Part shown: positions 55,828-64,000 of the stretch, piece by piece
Layout: each line of letters starts with the position of its first letter
How positions within the stretch are numbered: the stretch's first letter is position 1
From: Aliikangiella sp965214955
Lineage (GTDB): Bacteria > Pseudomonadota > Gammaproteobacteria > Enterobacterales > Kangiellaceae
Reading direction: 5' to 3'
DNA length: 64,000 nt
Assembly (NCBI GenBank): GCA_965214955.1
Contig: CBDCCU010000010.1
Location: 62,001 to 126,000 of the forward strand
Translations under genes and position numbers: made by a program
The notes under the pieces: model-generated
What the model saw: the letters and a program-made list of their open reading frames with translations, nothing else
Database searches by the model: none
What the model was told of the DNA's origin: nothing

Positions 55828-57990
55828 GTGCCAAATACAACGCATTTTAAAATTGCTAACTTAATCATTAAGCCAGACTTATTGGTTGTAGAAAGTGATA
55901 AAGGTACAAATAAAATTGAACCTCGATTAATGTCGGTGCTAGTTTTTTTATACCAAAATCAAAATCAGTTAGTATCTCGCGACGATTTAATTGAGCATGT
56001 TTGGCAAGGCGCGATTGTGAGTGACAATGCAATTAACCGCACCATTACTCAGCTACGTAGAATATTAAATGATTCGGCTAGCGAGCAAAAATTTATTCAA
56101 ACCATTCCCAAAAAAGGTTACCGCCTTAAAATTACCACAGGTCAAAATGTCCAATCTGAATCTAAGTCTGTATCTGAACCTGAATCTGAATCTGAAAAGA
56201 CTCAAACCAAAAATAGTCATTTATCGGGCAAACAAAAAACTTTTCACTGGTTAAGCTTTGTCAATATTGGCATAGTATTGTTAGGGATCTTTATTATTAT
56301 TAAGTTTGATATTTTTTCCTCTCAATCAACTAATAACCCACCACTTTCTTTTACTCCCCTTACCAGTAAATCGGGTATAGAGGCTTACCCTGCCTTTTCC
56401 AATAATGGAAAATACCTAGCTTATAGTTATCAAAAATCTAATAAAGATAACTGGCAGATCATTATTAAAGCGCTAGATACGCAACAAGAAGCGATAATTT
56501 ATCAATCAAAAGCGGTTAATTTAAAACCCGTATGGTCGGGCAATGATGAACAGATCGCTTTTGTTGAGTGGAATAATCTTAACGAAAAACTTTGCGCCGT
56601 TTATTTAATTGAACTAGATCTCACGGATTTATTTGAAAACAATTACCCTCCTAGCAAAAAGCTATTTGATTGTGGCGCACGCAGTTTTCCGCACATTAGT
56701 TGGCATCCGCAAAGTAACCGTTTTGTATTTAATGATCGCCAATCCATTAGTGACGCTTATGCGCTTTATCAATACTCACCCGATACCGCTCAAAAAGAAC
56801 AAATTACCTTACCACCACAAAGTGATGTTGGTCACTTTGGCGCAGAAATATCACCTAATGGAAAACAAGTAGCGCTACTTAATTATATTGACGAGAAACA
56901 AACTGAAATTTTAATTATTAATTTATCTGACAACAAAGCACAGTTAAAAAAGAAGTTTAATCAATCCTTGTCTCGATTGGCTTGGCTATCAAATTCAAAA
57001 CTTTTGTTAGAGTCGAATAATCAGCTAATGGTTTATGATATAAATACTCAAAAGCAACAAGCATTAAATAAAAACCATTTACCGCCTCGGCTCACTCAAG
57101 CCACTTATTTTACCGCGCAAGACAAACTAGCAGCAACCGAGGTTATTAGCCAAAGTAATATTTGGCAAGCCAATTTATCTAATAGTGATATTAAGCATTC
57201 ACCTAAACAAATCATTCATTCTAGTCGTTCCGATTTTTCGCCTAAATATGCCAACTTAAGCGATAATATCGCTTTTTATTCAACTCGCAGTGGCAACCTG
57301 CAACTTTGGTTACAAAGAGAAAATGGAAAGCTTAAGCAATTAACCCATGAAGTCGGCGGACTGGCTTTTTCCCCATTAAGATGGTCGCATAATGATCAGT
57401 TTTTATTGTTTAAACTCAATGGTGATATTGTTCAGATCGACATAAAAACCCAACAAGTAACTAAAAGGCTCGATAAAAAATTAGGCGCTTATAATTTTGA
57501 ATTTGCCACCAATAATCAAGACATTATATTTAGTAGTAAAAACAATGGTGATTGGCAGCTTTGGATAACCAACTCAATTAATAACAAACCAACGCAACTC
57601 ACTCAAAAAGGCGGCTATGGCCCTCGAACATCAAAAGATGGACAGTGGATCTATTACACTAAATTTCATCAAAAAGGATTATGGAAAATGCCGATAAGTG
57701 GTGGTGATGAAACCTTAATGACTGATAATTTTAGTATTATTAATTGGTTACATTGGCAGCTTACCGAAACAGGCGCCTACTATATTGATGTTAACACTAA
57801 AGCAGCCGGTATTTATTTTTATGATTTTAAAACCAATCAATCTAGTTTAGTTCTTAAAAAATCTGCCAATCAGTCGAATGATTTTTCTATTTCTAATCGT
57901 TCAAACCATATAGTTTTTAGCCAAGTTGATTCAACCCAGAGCGACATTTATCTTTCTAATGAAACCATCAACTCATTATTAAGCGAATAA
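55828..57990 (+). CDS. CadC-like membrane transcriptional regulator with WD40/PD40 periplasmic domain
   Basis: A 720-residue protein: N-terminal OmpR-type winged helix (about 8-108, RDDLIEHVWQGAIVSDNAIN and the recognition region TITQLRRILND, ending IPKKGYRL), a Ser/Glu-rich linker with hexamer-like repeats (SESKSVSEPESESE), one membrane helix (about 147-167) and a periplasmic beta-propeller of PD40/TolB-like repeats (YPAFSNNGKYLAYSY, SPNGKQVALLNY). ToxR/CadC-type proteins bind DNA while anchored in the membrane and sense periplasmic signals. GTG 55828 is supported by AGGGAAAGG just upstream. Confidence 0.87.
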   Translation: MPNTTHFKIANLIIKPDLLVVESDKGTNKIEPRLMSVLVFLYQNQNQLVSRDDLIEHVWQGAIVSDNAINRTITQLRRILNDSASEQKFIQTIPKKGYRLKITTGQNVQSESKSVSEPESESEKTQTKNSHLSGKQKTFHWLSFVNIGIVLLGIFIIIKFDIFSSQSTNNPPLSFTPLTSKSGIEAYPAFSNNGKYLAYSYQKSNKDNWQIIIKALDTQQEAIIYQSKAVNLKPVWSGNDEQIAFVEWNNLNEKLCAVYLIELDLTDLFENNYPPSKKLFDCGARSFPHISWHPQSNRFVFNDRQSISDAYALYQYSPDTAQKEQITLPPQSDVGHFGAEISPNGKQVALLNYIDEKQTEILIINLSDNKAQLKKKFNQSLSRLAWLSNSKLLLESNNQLMVYDINTQKQQALNKNHLPPRLTQATYFTAQDKLAATEVISQSNIWQANLSNSDIKHSPKQIIHSSRSDFSPKYANLSDNIAFYSTRSGNLQLWLQRENGKLKQLTHEVGGLAFSPLRWSHNDQFLLFKLNGDIVQIDIKTQQVTKRLDKKLGAYNFEFATNNQDIIFSSKNNGDWQLWITNSINNKPTQLTQKGGYGPRTSKDGQWIYYTKFHQKGLWKMPISGGDETLMTDNFSIINWLHWQLTETGAYYIDVNTKAAGIYFYDFKTNQSSLVLKKSANQSNDFSISNRSNHIVFSQVDSTQSDIYLSNETINSLLSE

Positions 57991-58123
57991 TTAACTTACT
58001 TTAAATACAATAACTTAGCAGATGGTTTATGAATTAATCACCAATCCATCACTTTTTTATTGTCTTAATTTTGCACTATTTAGGCTTTAATTATCGCTGA
58101 TATTCATGCTTTAGGAAGCCCTT

Positions 58124-58903
58124 ATGAAACAGTTGCTAAATTGCTTAATTATTGCCTATTTTAGCTTAACCCTTATTGCCTGTGGTGGACAAAACTCAAC
58201 GGTCAATAACCCCAACATTCAATCGGATATTAATAGTGCTGCCAAGTCAGACTATGAGTTGTTATTTATTGGTAATAGCCATAGTAGTCTTAACGATCTT
58301 CCTGAACTAGTTGCAAAATTAATTATCGCAGGCACAAGCAATAAAACGGTTAATACTTTTAACGCCCCTGGATGGCAATTTTTAGACGAGCGCATAGGTG
58401 ATGGTGTTACCCAGCCAACTCTAGAAGCCAGAGAGTGGACCCATGTATTTTTACAAGCGCAAAAATATTCAACTACAGGGCTTTACTATTATTCAACTGA
58501 CGCAGCTGAAGAATGGGTAAGGCGAGTAAAAACACAAAATGCACTGCCCATTATGTTTCCTGAATGGCCAAGAAAAAATAACTTTGAAGAAGGAGCTCGC
58601 ATTCACCAGTTGCATCATTCTATCGCTTCTGTTGAGCCTGCTTGTGTTGCGCCAGTTGGTTTAGCTTGGGATCTATCCATTGCCAGATACCCAACGTTAA
58701 ATTTGCACAGTAGCGACGATAATCATTCTAACTTAAATGGCGCGCTACTTACCGCATTTGTTTTTTATGAAGTATTAACGGGTAACTTAGCCAGTGAATT
58801 AGGTTATGTTGATACCATCAATGTTAGCCAAACCATTCAAGCGCAGTTAAAAGAGATTGCAACTGAAACAATTGCCGCTAATCCAGCGTGTCCTTATTTT
58901 TAA
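58124..58903 (+). CDS. SGNH/GDSL-like hydrolase lipoprotein
   Basis: A 259-residue lipoprotein (lipobox LIAC, Cys 20). The start of the mature domain has FIGNSHSSLNDLP, where GNSHS is the SGNH block with the nucleophile Ser, and the end has DDNHSNLNGAL, supplying Asp and His of the triad. It may be a lipid or carbohydrate esterase; the substrate is unknown. It follows the CadC-like gene by 133 bp on the same strand. Confidence 0.7.
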   Translation: MKQLLNCLIIAYFSLTLIACGGQNSTVNNPNIQSDINSAAKSDYELLFIGNSHSSLNDLPELVAKLIIAGTSNKTVNTFNAPGWQFLDERIGDGVTQPTLEAREWTHVFLQAQKYSTTGLYYYSTDAAEEWVRRVKTQNALPIMFPEWPRKNNFEEGARIHQLHHSIASVEPACVAPVGLAWDLSIARYPTLNLHSSDDNHSNLNGALLTAFVFYEVLTGNLASELGYVDTINVSQTIQAQLKEIATETIAANPACPYF

Positions 58904-58946
58904 GTTTTTTATTCCCATGCACAAGCATGACAACGAAAAAGGATAG

Positions 58947-59468
58947 TTAGCAATCTTTATTTACAGAAACCAGCAATGATTTAAAGGATCTGCAAATTAA
59001 ACTGATAGAATCAGCAAGCCGATGTTCATCATTGACTAATTGTAAATTAAGCGAATTTTTTTTAGCAAAATCTATCACATTGTTAACCGGCACAATTTCA
59101 TCAAACCAGCCATGAATAATTTTGGTTTGCTGCGGAAAACTAATGTTAAGCTTATCGGTTTCATAGCCCTCAAAGCCTACCGCTGGTGCTAACAAAAATA
59201 ACCCTGTCACTTTTACGTTAGTATTATTACTAGCCGCAGCCAAACTCACATAAGCGCCCATACTTGAACCAACCAGTATTACTGGGCGACCAATGGTTTG
59301 CATAAACTGATTGAGTTTATTTTGCCTTCCTTCAACCGAGTCCATGCCTTGGTAATCTAAGCTATAACCTTTAAACCCTAGCTCCATCACAACTTTTTGC
59401 ATGGCTTGAATTTTGCTGGCTTTAGGGCCGCTTTCTTTTCCGTGACTGAAAATAACAACAGGCTGCAT
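58947..59468 (-). CDS. YqiA-like alpha/beta hydrolase
   Basis: A 173-residue small esterase-type protein. Early oxyanion segment FSHGKESGP, nucleophile elbow GSSMG, acid Asp in HGWFDEIVP and His in NDEHRL complete the triad. The size and motif order fit the YqiA/YcfP-type group. Located 41 bp downstream of lysS on the same strand. Confidence 0.78.
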   Translation of the reverse strand: MQPVVIFSHGKESGPKASKIQAMQKVVMELGFKGYSLDYQGMDSVEGRQNKLNQFMQTIGRPVILVGSSMGAYVSLAAASNNTNVKVTGLFLLAPAVGFEGYETDKLNISFPQQTKIIHGWFDEIVPVNNVIDFAKKNSLNLQLVNDEHRLADSISLICRSFKSLLVSVNKDC

Positions 59469-59509
59469 TAATGCGTTCTCTTTATCCTTTAGATCTTAAT
59501 CTATACCCT

Positions 59510-61060
59510 TTAAGCTTGCGGTTTCATATGCGGAAATAAAATCACATCTTTAATGGTTGGTGAATCGGTTAACAGCATCACTAAACGATCAATACCAATG
59601 CCTTCACCCGCAGCTGGTGGCATACCGTATTCTAAAGCTTGTACATAATCTTCATCATAGTGCATGGCTTCATCATCACCAGCATCTTTTTCTTCCACTT
59701 GCTTGCGGAATCTTGCGGCTTGATCTTCGGCATCGTTAAGTTCTGAGAATCCATTGGCAATTTCCCTTCCGCCTACAAAAAACTCAAAGCGATCAGTAAT
59801 AAATGGGTTTTGATCATTTCTGCGCGCCAGTGGTGAAACCTCCCACGGATATTCAGTAATAAAAGTTGGTTGAATCAATTGATGCTCGGCGGTTTCTTCA
59901 AAAATTTCGCAAATATATTTGCCTGCGCCCCACACCCCTTCAACATCTGGCTCTTTTACATGCACTTGTTTAGCGTAAGCTCTAATTTGCTCAAAGTTTT
60001 CTTCGGGGTTTCTAAATACTGCTTCATCAAACTCTGGGTTGTATTTCATGATCGCATCAACCATTGATAAACGTTCATACTTACTACCAAAATCATAAGT
60101 GATTTCTTCGATTACATTGCCTTCATTATCTTTTACCGTGTTAATAACCGTTGAGCTACCCAATACTTTTTGCGTCACTTCTTTAAGCATCGATTCGGTT
60201 AAGTCCATAAGATCGTTATAATCGGCATAAGCATGATAAAACTCAAGCATGGTAAATTCTGGGTTATGACGAGTTGATAATCCTTCATTGCGGAAGTTTC
60301 GGTTAATTTCAAAAACGCGATCAAAACCGCCAACCACTAAGCGCTTTAGGTAAAGCTCTGGGGCAATTCTTAAGTACATATCAATATCAAGCGCGTTATG
60401 GTGGGTTACAAATGGACGCGCCACCGCACCGCCAGGGATCACTTGCAACATAGGAGTTTCAACTTCCATAAAGTTTCGCTCCACCAAAAACTGCCTGATT
60501 GCTTCAACCACTTGGCTACGCACCATAAAGTTTTTACGCGTTTGCTCATTGATCATTAAATCAACATAACGCTGACGATATTTCAGTTCTTGATCCGCCA
60601 AACCATGAAATTTTTCGGGCAATGGGCGTAGTGATTTAGTTAGTAAGTGGTATTCATCCATGCTCACAAATAAATCACCTTTACCTGATAACTTAAGCTG
60701 ACCTTTCACCCCAATAACATCACCAATATCTAATGCGCCCCAATTTTCTTTCATGGCTTTTTGTGCATCTTTACTGGCGTAAGCTTGAATTCTGCCAGTC
60801 ATATCTTGCACCACAAAAAATGGTCCACGCTTTGCCATAACACGACCCGCAATGCTAACAATATGGTTTAACTCGGCCAGCTCTTCTTTGTTATGCTCTG
60901 CAAATTCATCTTGCAGATCTTGAGCGTGGTTTTGCGGTTTAAAATGATTAGGATGACCGTTAGATTCGCAATTTTTACGAATATTTTCTAATTTTGCTCT
61001 GCGCTCAGCAATCAGTTTATTATCGTCAGTATTTGAGTTTTGCTCAGTTTGATTATTCAT
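59510..61060 (-). CDS. lysS: lysyl-tRNA synthetase, class II
   Basis: A 516-residue enzyme with an N-terminal OB-fold anticodon-binding domain (about 70-175, SIAGRVMAKRGPFFVVQD) and a class II catalytic core: motif 2 FRNEGLSTRHNPEFTMLEFY and motif 3 GEGIGIDRLVMLL. It charges tRNA-Lys. It follows prfB by 89 bp, the gene order known from E. coli. Confidence 0.97.
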   Translation of the reverse strand: MNNQTEQNSNTDDNKLIAERRAKLENIRKNCESNGHPNHFKPQNHAQDLQDEFAEHNKEELAELNHIVSIAGRVMAKRGPFFVVQDMTGRIQAYASKDAQKAMKENWGALDIGDVIGVKGQLKLSGKGDLFVSMDEYHLLTKSLRPLPEKFHGLADQELKYRQRYVDLMINEQTRKNFMVRSQVVEAIRQFLVERNFMEVETPMLQVIPGGAVARPFVTHHNALDIDMYLRIAPELYLKRLVVGGFDRVFEINRNFRNEGLSTRHNPEFTMLEFYHAYADYNDLMDLTESMLKEVTQKVLGSSTVINTVKDNEGNVIEEITYDFGSKYERLSMVDAIMKYNPEFDEAVFRNPEENFEQIRAYAKQVHVKEPDVEGVWGAGKYICEIFEETAEHQLIQPTFITEYPWEVSPLARRNDQNPFITDRFEFFVGGREIANGFSELNDAEDQAARFRKQVEEKDAGDDEAMHYDEDYVQALEYGMPPAAGEGIGIDRLVMLLTDSPTIKDVILFPHMKPQA

Positions 61061-61122
61061 AATTTTTGTCTTTAAAGTTTATATCTAAAAATAAGTTTAG
61101 TCGTATTTGAAAGATGTATTGC

Positions 61123-61161
61123 TTTACAACCCAGATTTACAACCCAGCTTTACAATCCAGC
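61123..61161. repeat. 13-bp tandem repeat, 3 copies, over the 3' end of prfB
   Basis: Units TTTACAACCCAGA, TTTACAACCCAGC and TTTACAATCCAGC. The last unit is the prfB end (codons Ala-Gly-Leu plus TAA on the minus strand); the other two repeat it downstream, each again with TAA. Confidence 0.85.
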
Positions 61162-62248
61162 TTTTAAACTTTCTTCTATAAAGCCATCTAAATCACCATC
61201 AAGCACCGCTTGAGTATTGGTGGATTCATAACTGGTTCTTAAGTCTTTAATTCGGGATTGGTCTAATACATAAGAGCGAATTTGACTGCCCCAACCAATA
61301 TCCGATTTAGCATCTTCCATTTCTTGCTTTTCAGCATTTTGCTTTTGAATTTCTAGCTCATAAAGTTTAGCTTTTAAAAGCTTCATGGCCTGATCTTTAT
61401 TTTTGTGTTGCGAGCGATCATTTTGACACTGCACCACCGTATTAGTTGGTAAGTGAGTAATTCTTACCGCCGAGTCGGTTTTATTAACATGCTGACCACC
61501 TGCGCCGCTGGCACGATAAGTATCTATGCGTAAATCCGCAGGATTAATATCAATTTCAATATCATCTTTAATTTCGGGATAACAAAAAACACTGGCAAAA
61601 CTGGTGTGTCGGCGATTACCTGAATCAAACGGTGACTTTCGCACCAAACGATGAACCCCAGTTTCTGTTCGCACCCAACCAAAAGCATACTCACCTTTCA
61701 CTTGAATAGTTGCACTTTTAATACCCGCAACATCACCGTCAGATTTTTCAATCAATGTGGCATTAAAGCCGCGACCTTCACACCAGCGCAAATACATTCT
61801 TAATAACATATCCGCCCAGTCTTGCGCTTCGGTTCCACCCGAGCCCGATTGAATATCAATGTAAGCATCTTGGGTATCCATTTCGCCACTAAACATACGG
61901 CGAAACTCTAGCTTTGCTAATTGCTTATCGAGCTCAGCTAAATCGGCAATAATTTCATCAACGGTGTCTTGATCGTCTTCTTCAACCGCCATTTGCAGTA
62001 AATCGTTAAGATCATCTAAACCCGCATCAAGGTTTTCAATGGTGTTAACCACAATTTCAAGCTCAGAGCGCTCTTTGCCTAAAGCTTGCGCCCGCTCTGG
62101 CTGGTTCCAAACGTCGGGTAATTCAAGCTCTCGCTCAACCTCGGTTAAACGCTCTTTTTTAACCTCGTAGTCAAAGATACCCCCTAAGCGAGCTTTTGCG
62201 CGCGATAAGTTCTTTGATTTGCTCTTTTATTGATGTAACTTCAATCAT
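61150..62248 (-). CDS. prfB: peptide chain release factor 2 (programmed +1 frameshift)
   Basis: Translation starts at ATG 62248 (MIEVTSIKEQIKELIARKS), reaches an in-frame TGA at 62171-62173 after LRGYL, and shifts +1 to read GAC and the remaining about 340 residues. The main body has the stop-codon-recognition SPF motif (RKSPFDSG), marking RF2, and the GGQ loop (SGAGGQHVNKT) that triggers peptide release. RF2 reads UAA and UGA. The shift site is the textbook autoregulatory one: low RF2 favours the shift. lysS follows. The 3' end is tandemly repeated (61123-61161). Confidence 0.97.
62170..62185 (-). promoter_or_regulatory. prfB programmed frameshift site
   Basis: On the minus strand AGGGGGTATCTTTGAC: a Shine-Dalgarno-like AGGGGG three bases before the CTT TGA C slippery codon pair. 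This is the conserved RF2 autoregulation element. Confidence 0.97.
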
Positions 62249-62405
62249 GATCGATTTAAACACTGCCTTTGACTTTACTAAGCTGTGACTTTTGCCAAGT
62301 AAAAGCGTAAAGTATCTGTTAGGATTAAATTTAAAGGGCGCTATTCTACTAAAAATCAACAGTTTAGCCTAGCGATCTTTTCCCCCATAACCAAGAGCTA
62401 TAACG

Positions 62406-62873
62406 ATGAAAAACACTACAATAATTTTCAGTTTCAAAGTTTTAATGATTATTGCTTTAATCTTTTTAGTTTCGGCTTGTTCAAGTATTCCCAAAGCACA
62501 AGTTGATGATCGTATTTTAGCTTGGAAAGGACAACATATCGACGAGCTAATCAAGCTGTGGGGCTTACCAAGCAAACAAAACAAAGTGGGTGATAAAAAC
62601 TATGCCGAATGGCTTAATAAAAGTAGCGAGCCGGGTAATACCGCCATTAGCATAGGCACTGGAACACACAACCGAAGTAGTGCGTTAGGAATTGGTTTTA
62701 CCCTGTTTGATTTAGGCGCTAAAGATGATCAATGTAGTCGGTTAGTCATTTATGATAGTGAAGGCATTGTTAGTGAAATTAACTGGCAAGGCACGCATAA
62801 TTTTTGTTTTGAGATCACCCCTGATTTGAATAAAGTGAAGGAAAATAAAAGCAAAGTGCAGGGAAACACTTAA
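62406..62873 (+). CDS. small lipoprotein of unknown function
   Basis: A 155-residue lipoprotein (lipobox VSAC, Cys 25). The mature part has WKGQHIDELIKLWGLPSKQN, similar in pattern to SmpA/BamE-type folds where a helix leads into a GLP turn, and a central Gly/Thr-rich stretch (ISIGTGTHNRSSALGIG). It has two later Cys residues. No firm family. Divergent from prfB. Confidence 0.65.
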   Translation: MKNTTIIFSFKVLMIIALIFLVSACSSIPKAQVDDRILAWKGQHIDELIKLWGLPSKQNKVGDKNYAEWLNKSSEPGNTAISIGTGTHNRSSALGIGFTLFDLGAKDDQCSRLVIYDSEGIVSEINWQGTHNFCFEITPDLNKVKENKSKVQGNT

Positions 62874-62899
62874 AATTTGTTGTCGCTTTAGATTGATTT

Positions 62900-62945
62900 T
62901 GTCGTATAAACAACTGTATTTCAGGTTAGTCAGGTTTATACGACA
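62900..62945. repeat. 12-bp perfect inverted repeat with 22-base spacer
   Basis: TGTCGTATAAAC (62900-62911) and GTTTATACGACA (62934-62945), just after the lipoprotein gene. It could be a weak terminator or a protein-binding site; no T run follows. Confidence 0.6.
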
Positions 62946-62963
62946 TTAAATTCATGTGCAACT

Positions 62964-63048
62964 GCAATGGCTATGTCTTCGCAATAGCTATGTCTCCGCA
63001 ATAATTATGTCTCCGCAATAGTCATATCCCCGCAATGGTCATTTCCTC
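62964..63048. repeat. 17-bp tandem repeat, 5 copies, over the 3' end of pmbA
   Basis: Five units (for example GCAATAGCTATGTCTCC and GCAATAATTATGTCTCC). The rightmost unit (63032-63048) is the genuine end of pmbA encoding EEMTIA; the next carries its stop codon and the other three continue beyond it. Confidence 0.88.
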
Positions 63049-64000
63049 AATTAACCAAGAGCCGGTTAAAACGCTACTTCTAGTATCAATATCGCTACCA
63101 ATGGCGACAATGTTGGCAAACATATTTTTTAAATTACCGGCAATGGTAATTTCTTCAACAAAGTGTTTGATTTGCCCATTTTCAACCCAAAAGCCTGAAG
63201 CGCCGCGCGAGTAATCGCCATTCACTAAATTAACACCTTGCCCCATTACTTCGGTAACGAATAAACCGGTATTCATTTTGGCTAGCATTTGCTCAAAGCT
63301 TTGCCCTGTTGATGACACATTTAAGTTATGTAGTCCACCAGCATGACCTGTAGGTGTGAGGTTTAATCGGCGCGCACTGTAACTATTAAGTAAATAAGTT
63401 TGTAGTACCCCAGCGTCAATTATACTTTGCTCTTTAGTCGCCACACCTTCTGAATCAAACCAACTGCTAGCTAATCCTTTGGGCAAAAATGGCGTTTCTT
63501 GCATTTGCACAAATTCGGGAAAAATTGGAGTGTTAATTGAGTTGAGTAAAAAGCTCGATTGACGATATAAACTAGAACCTTTAATTGCTGAGCAAAAGTG
63601 ACTGACTAATCCGCGCGCCATTTCGGGGCTAAACATTACTGGTGCTTTTTGAGTGATGATTTGTTTTCCACCTAAACGCTCAATCACTTTTTCTGCTGAT
63701 TTTTCTCCAACCCATTTTGCCGATTGCATATCTTTATTATCACGAGCAATGGTGTAGTAATAGTCACGCTGCATTCCTTGGTTGTCTTTGGCAATCATCA
63801 CGCTACTTAAACTATGGCGGGTAGAAGGAACTGCCGCCGAAAACCCATGAGAGTTTGCCATAAATCGAATATTGCGATGACTATTAAAAGTAGCGCCTTC
63901 ACTTTGACTAACCTTATTCGAAAAACTAAGTGCCGCATCTTCACACTCTAAGGCAATTTCTTTTGCCGCATTGGCAGTAATATTCATTGGCCAATCAAGC
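63022..64000 (-). CDS. pmbA: PmbA/TldE-type metalloprotease subunit, 5' part outside the window
   Basis: The frame is open to the window edge (upstream of the internal Met in LDWPMNITANAA), so the start is missing. The visible residues match the C-terminal two thirds of PmbA (TldE): DYYYTIARDNKDM, ASSWFDSEGVATKEQSIID, YLLNSYSARRLNLTPTGHAGG, GDYSRGASGFWVENG and the closing EEMTIAG. TldD/PmbA form a heterodimer that trims peptides such as microcin precursors and the CcdA antitoxin; PmbA itself lacks the zinc site. Its 3' end lies in a 17-bp tandem array. Confidence 0.92.
   Translation of the reverse strand, partial: LDWPMNITANAAKEIALECEDAALSFSNKVSQSEGATFNSHRNIRFMANSHGFSAAVPSTRHSLSSVMIAKDNQGMQRDYYYTIARDNKDMQSAKWVGEKSAEKVIERLGGKQIITQKAPVMFSPEMARGLVSHFCSAIKGSSLYRQSSFLLNSINTPIFPEFVQMQETPFLPKGLASSWFDSEGVATKEQSIIDAGVLQTYLLNSYSARRLNLTPTGHAGGLHNLNVSSTGQSFEQMLAKMNTGLFVTEVMGQGVNLVNGDYSRGASGFWVENGQIKHFVEEITIAGNLKNMFANIVAIGSDIDTRSSVLTGSWLIEEMTIAGI

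Noticed and set aside
62249..62359. 37-codon upstream extension of prfB
   Set aside because: The RF2 family start matches ATG 62248; the extra residues do not resemble release factor sequence.

Overview
The window is a chromosomal stretch from a low-GC, Gram-negative gammaproteobacterium, most likely a marine member of the Alteromonadales (Colwellia/Thalassotalea/Pseudoalteromonas type). This is inferred from the AT-rich coding, the prfB-lysS pair, rseC-degS, the many TonB receptors, secreted peptidases and nucleases, GlyGly-type C-terminal tails and the GGDEF/EAL proteins. I could not confirm the taxon. There are no rRNA genes, tRNA genes, CRISPR arrays or recognisable transposase genes.

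Layout. 0-5.6 kb: the end of an EAL protein, an outer-membrane protein, and a di-heme peroxidase translationally coupled to a large GGDEF/EAL sensor. 5.9-15.8 kb: an M16 peptidase, a periplasmic binding protein coupled to a hybrid histidine kinase, an orphan ParA, a DUF3581 protein and an Ada-type repair protein. 15.9-24.1 kb: an M17 peptidase, GNAT, SapC-like and DUF885 proteins, degS, rseC and a fatty-acid hydroxylase. 24.2-33.6 kb: an iron acquisition block (TonB receptor, imelysin-like lipoprotein, DUF4856/cadherin lipoprotein, FbpC-FbpB-FbpA) with two Fur-box-like sites. 33.7-39.8 kb: an inserted cassette of Fic protein, a signal-peptide Rhs gene broken by two frameshifts, and a WG-repeat protein placed like an immunity gene. 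A truncated gene remnant with its own terminator lies at its left edge. 39.9-48.6 kb: an Oar-like TonB receptor with a four-repeat secreted protein, and a two-gene secreted nuclease operon. 48.8-59.5 kb: a catalytically dead S9 peptidase homologue, a small secreted protein, FklB, an M28 peptidase, a metallo-beta-lactamase-fold protein, a CadC-like regulator, an SGNH lipoprotein and a YqiA-like esterase. 59.5-64 kb: lysS, prfB with its programmed frameshift, a small lipoprotein and the 3' part of pmbA.

Two kinds of repeat recur. The first is a MITE-like family with an approximately 24-bp terminal inverted repeat: four copies of different length plus a solo end. One copy fills the whole gap upstream of rseC and supplies its ribosome binding site. 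The second is a set of short tandem arrays (periods 6, 7, 7, 13, 16 and 17 bp) that lie at or over the 3' ends of genes (prfB, pmbA, a GNAT gene, endA-like and others), several containing the stop codon. In-frame 18-bp arrays also occur inside two genes.

The locus closest to a possibly undescribed system is the Fic-Rhs-WG cassette with its cysteine-rich Rhs tail. The imelysin/DUF4856 iron block and the dead S9 homologue are also worth attention. All functional statements come from reading sequence motifs; no database search was run.
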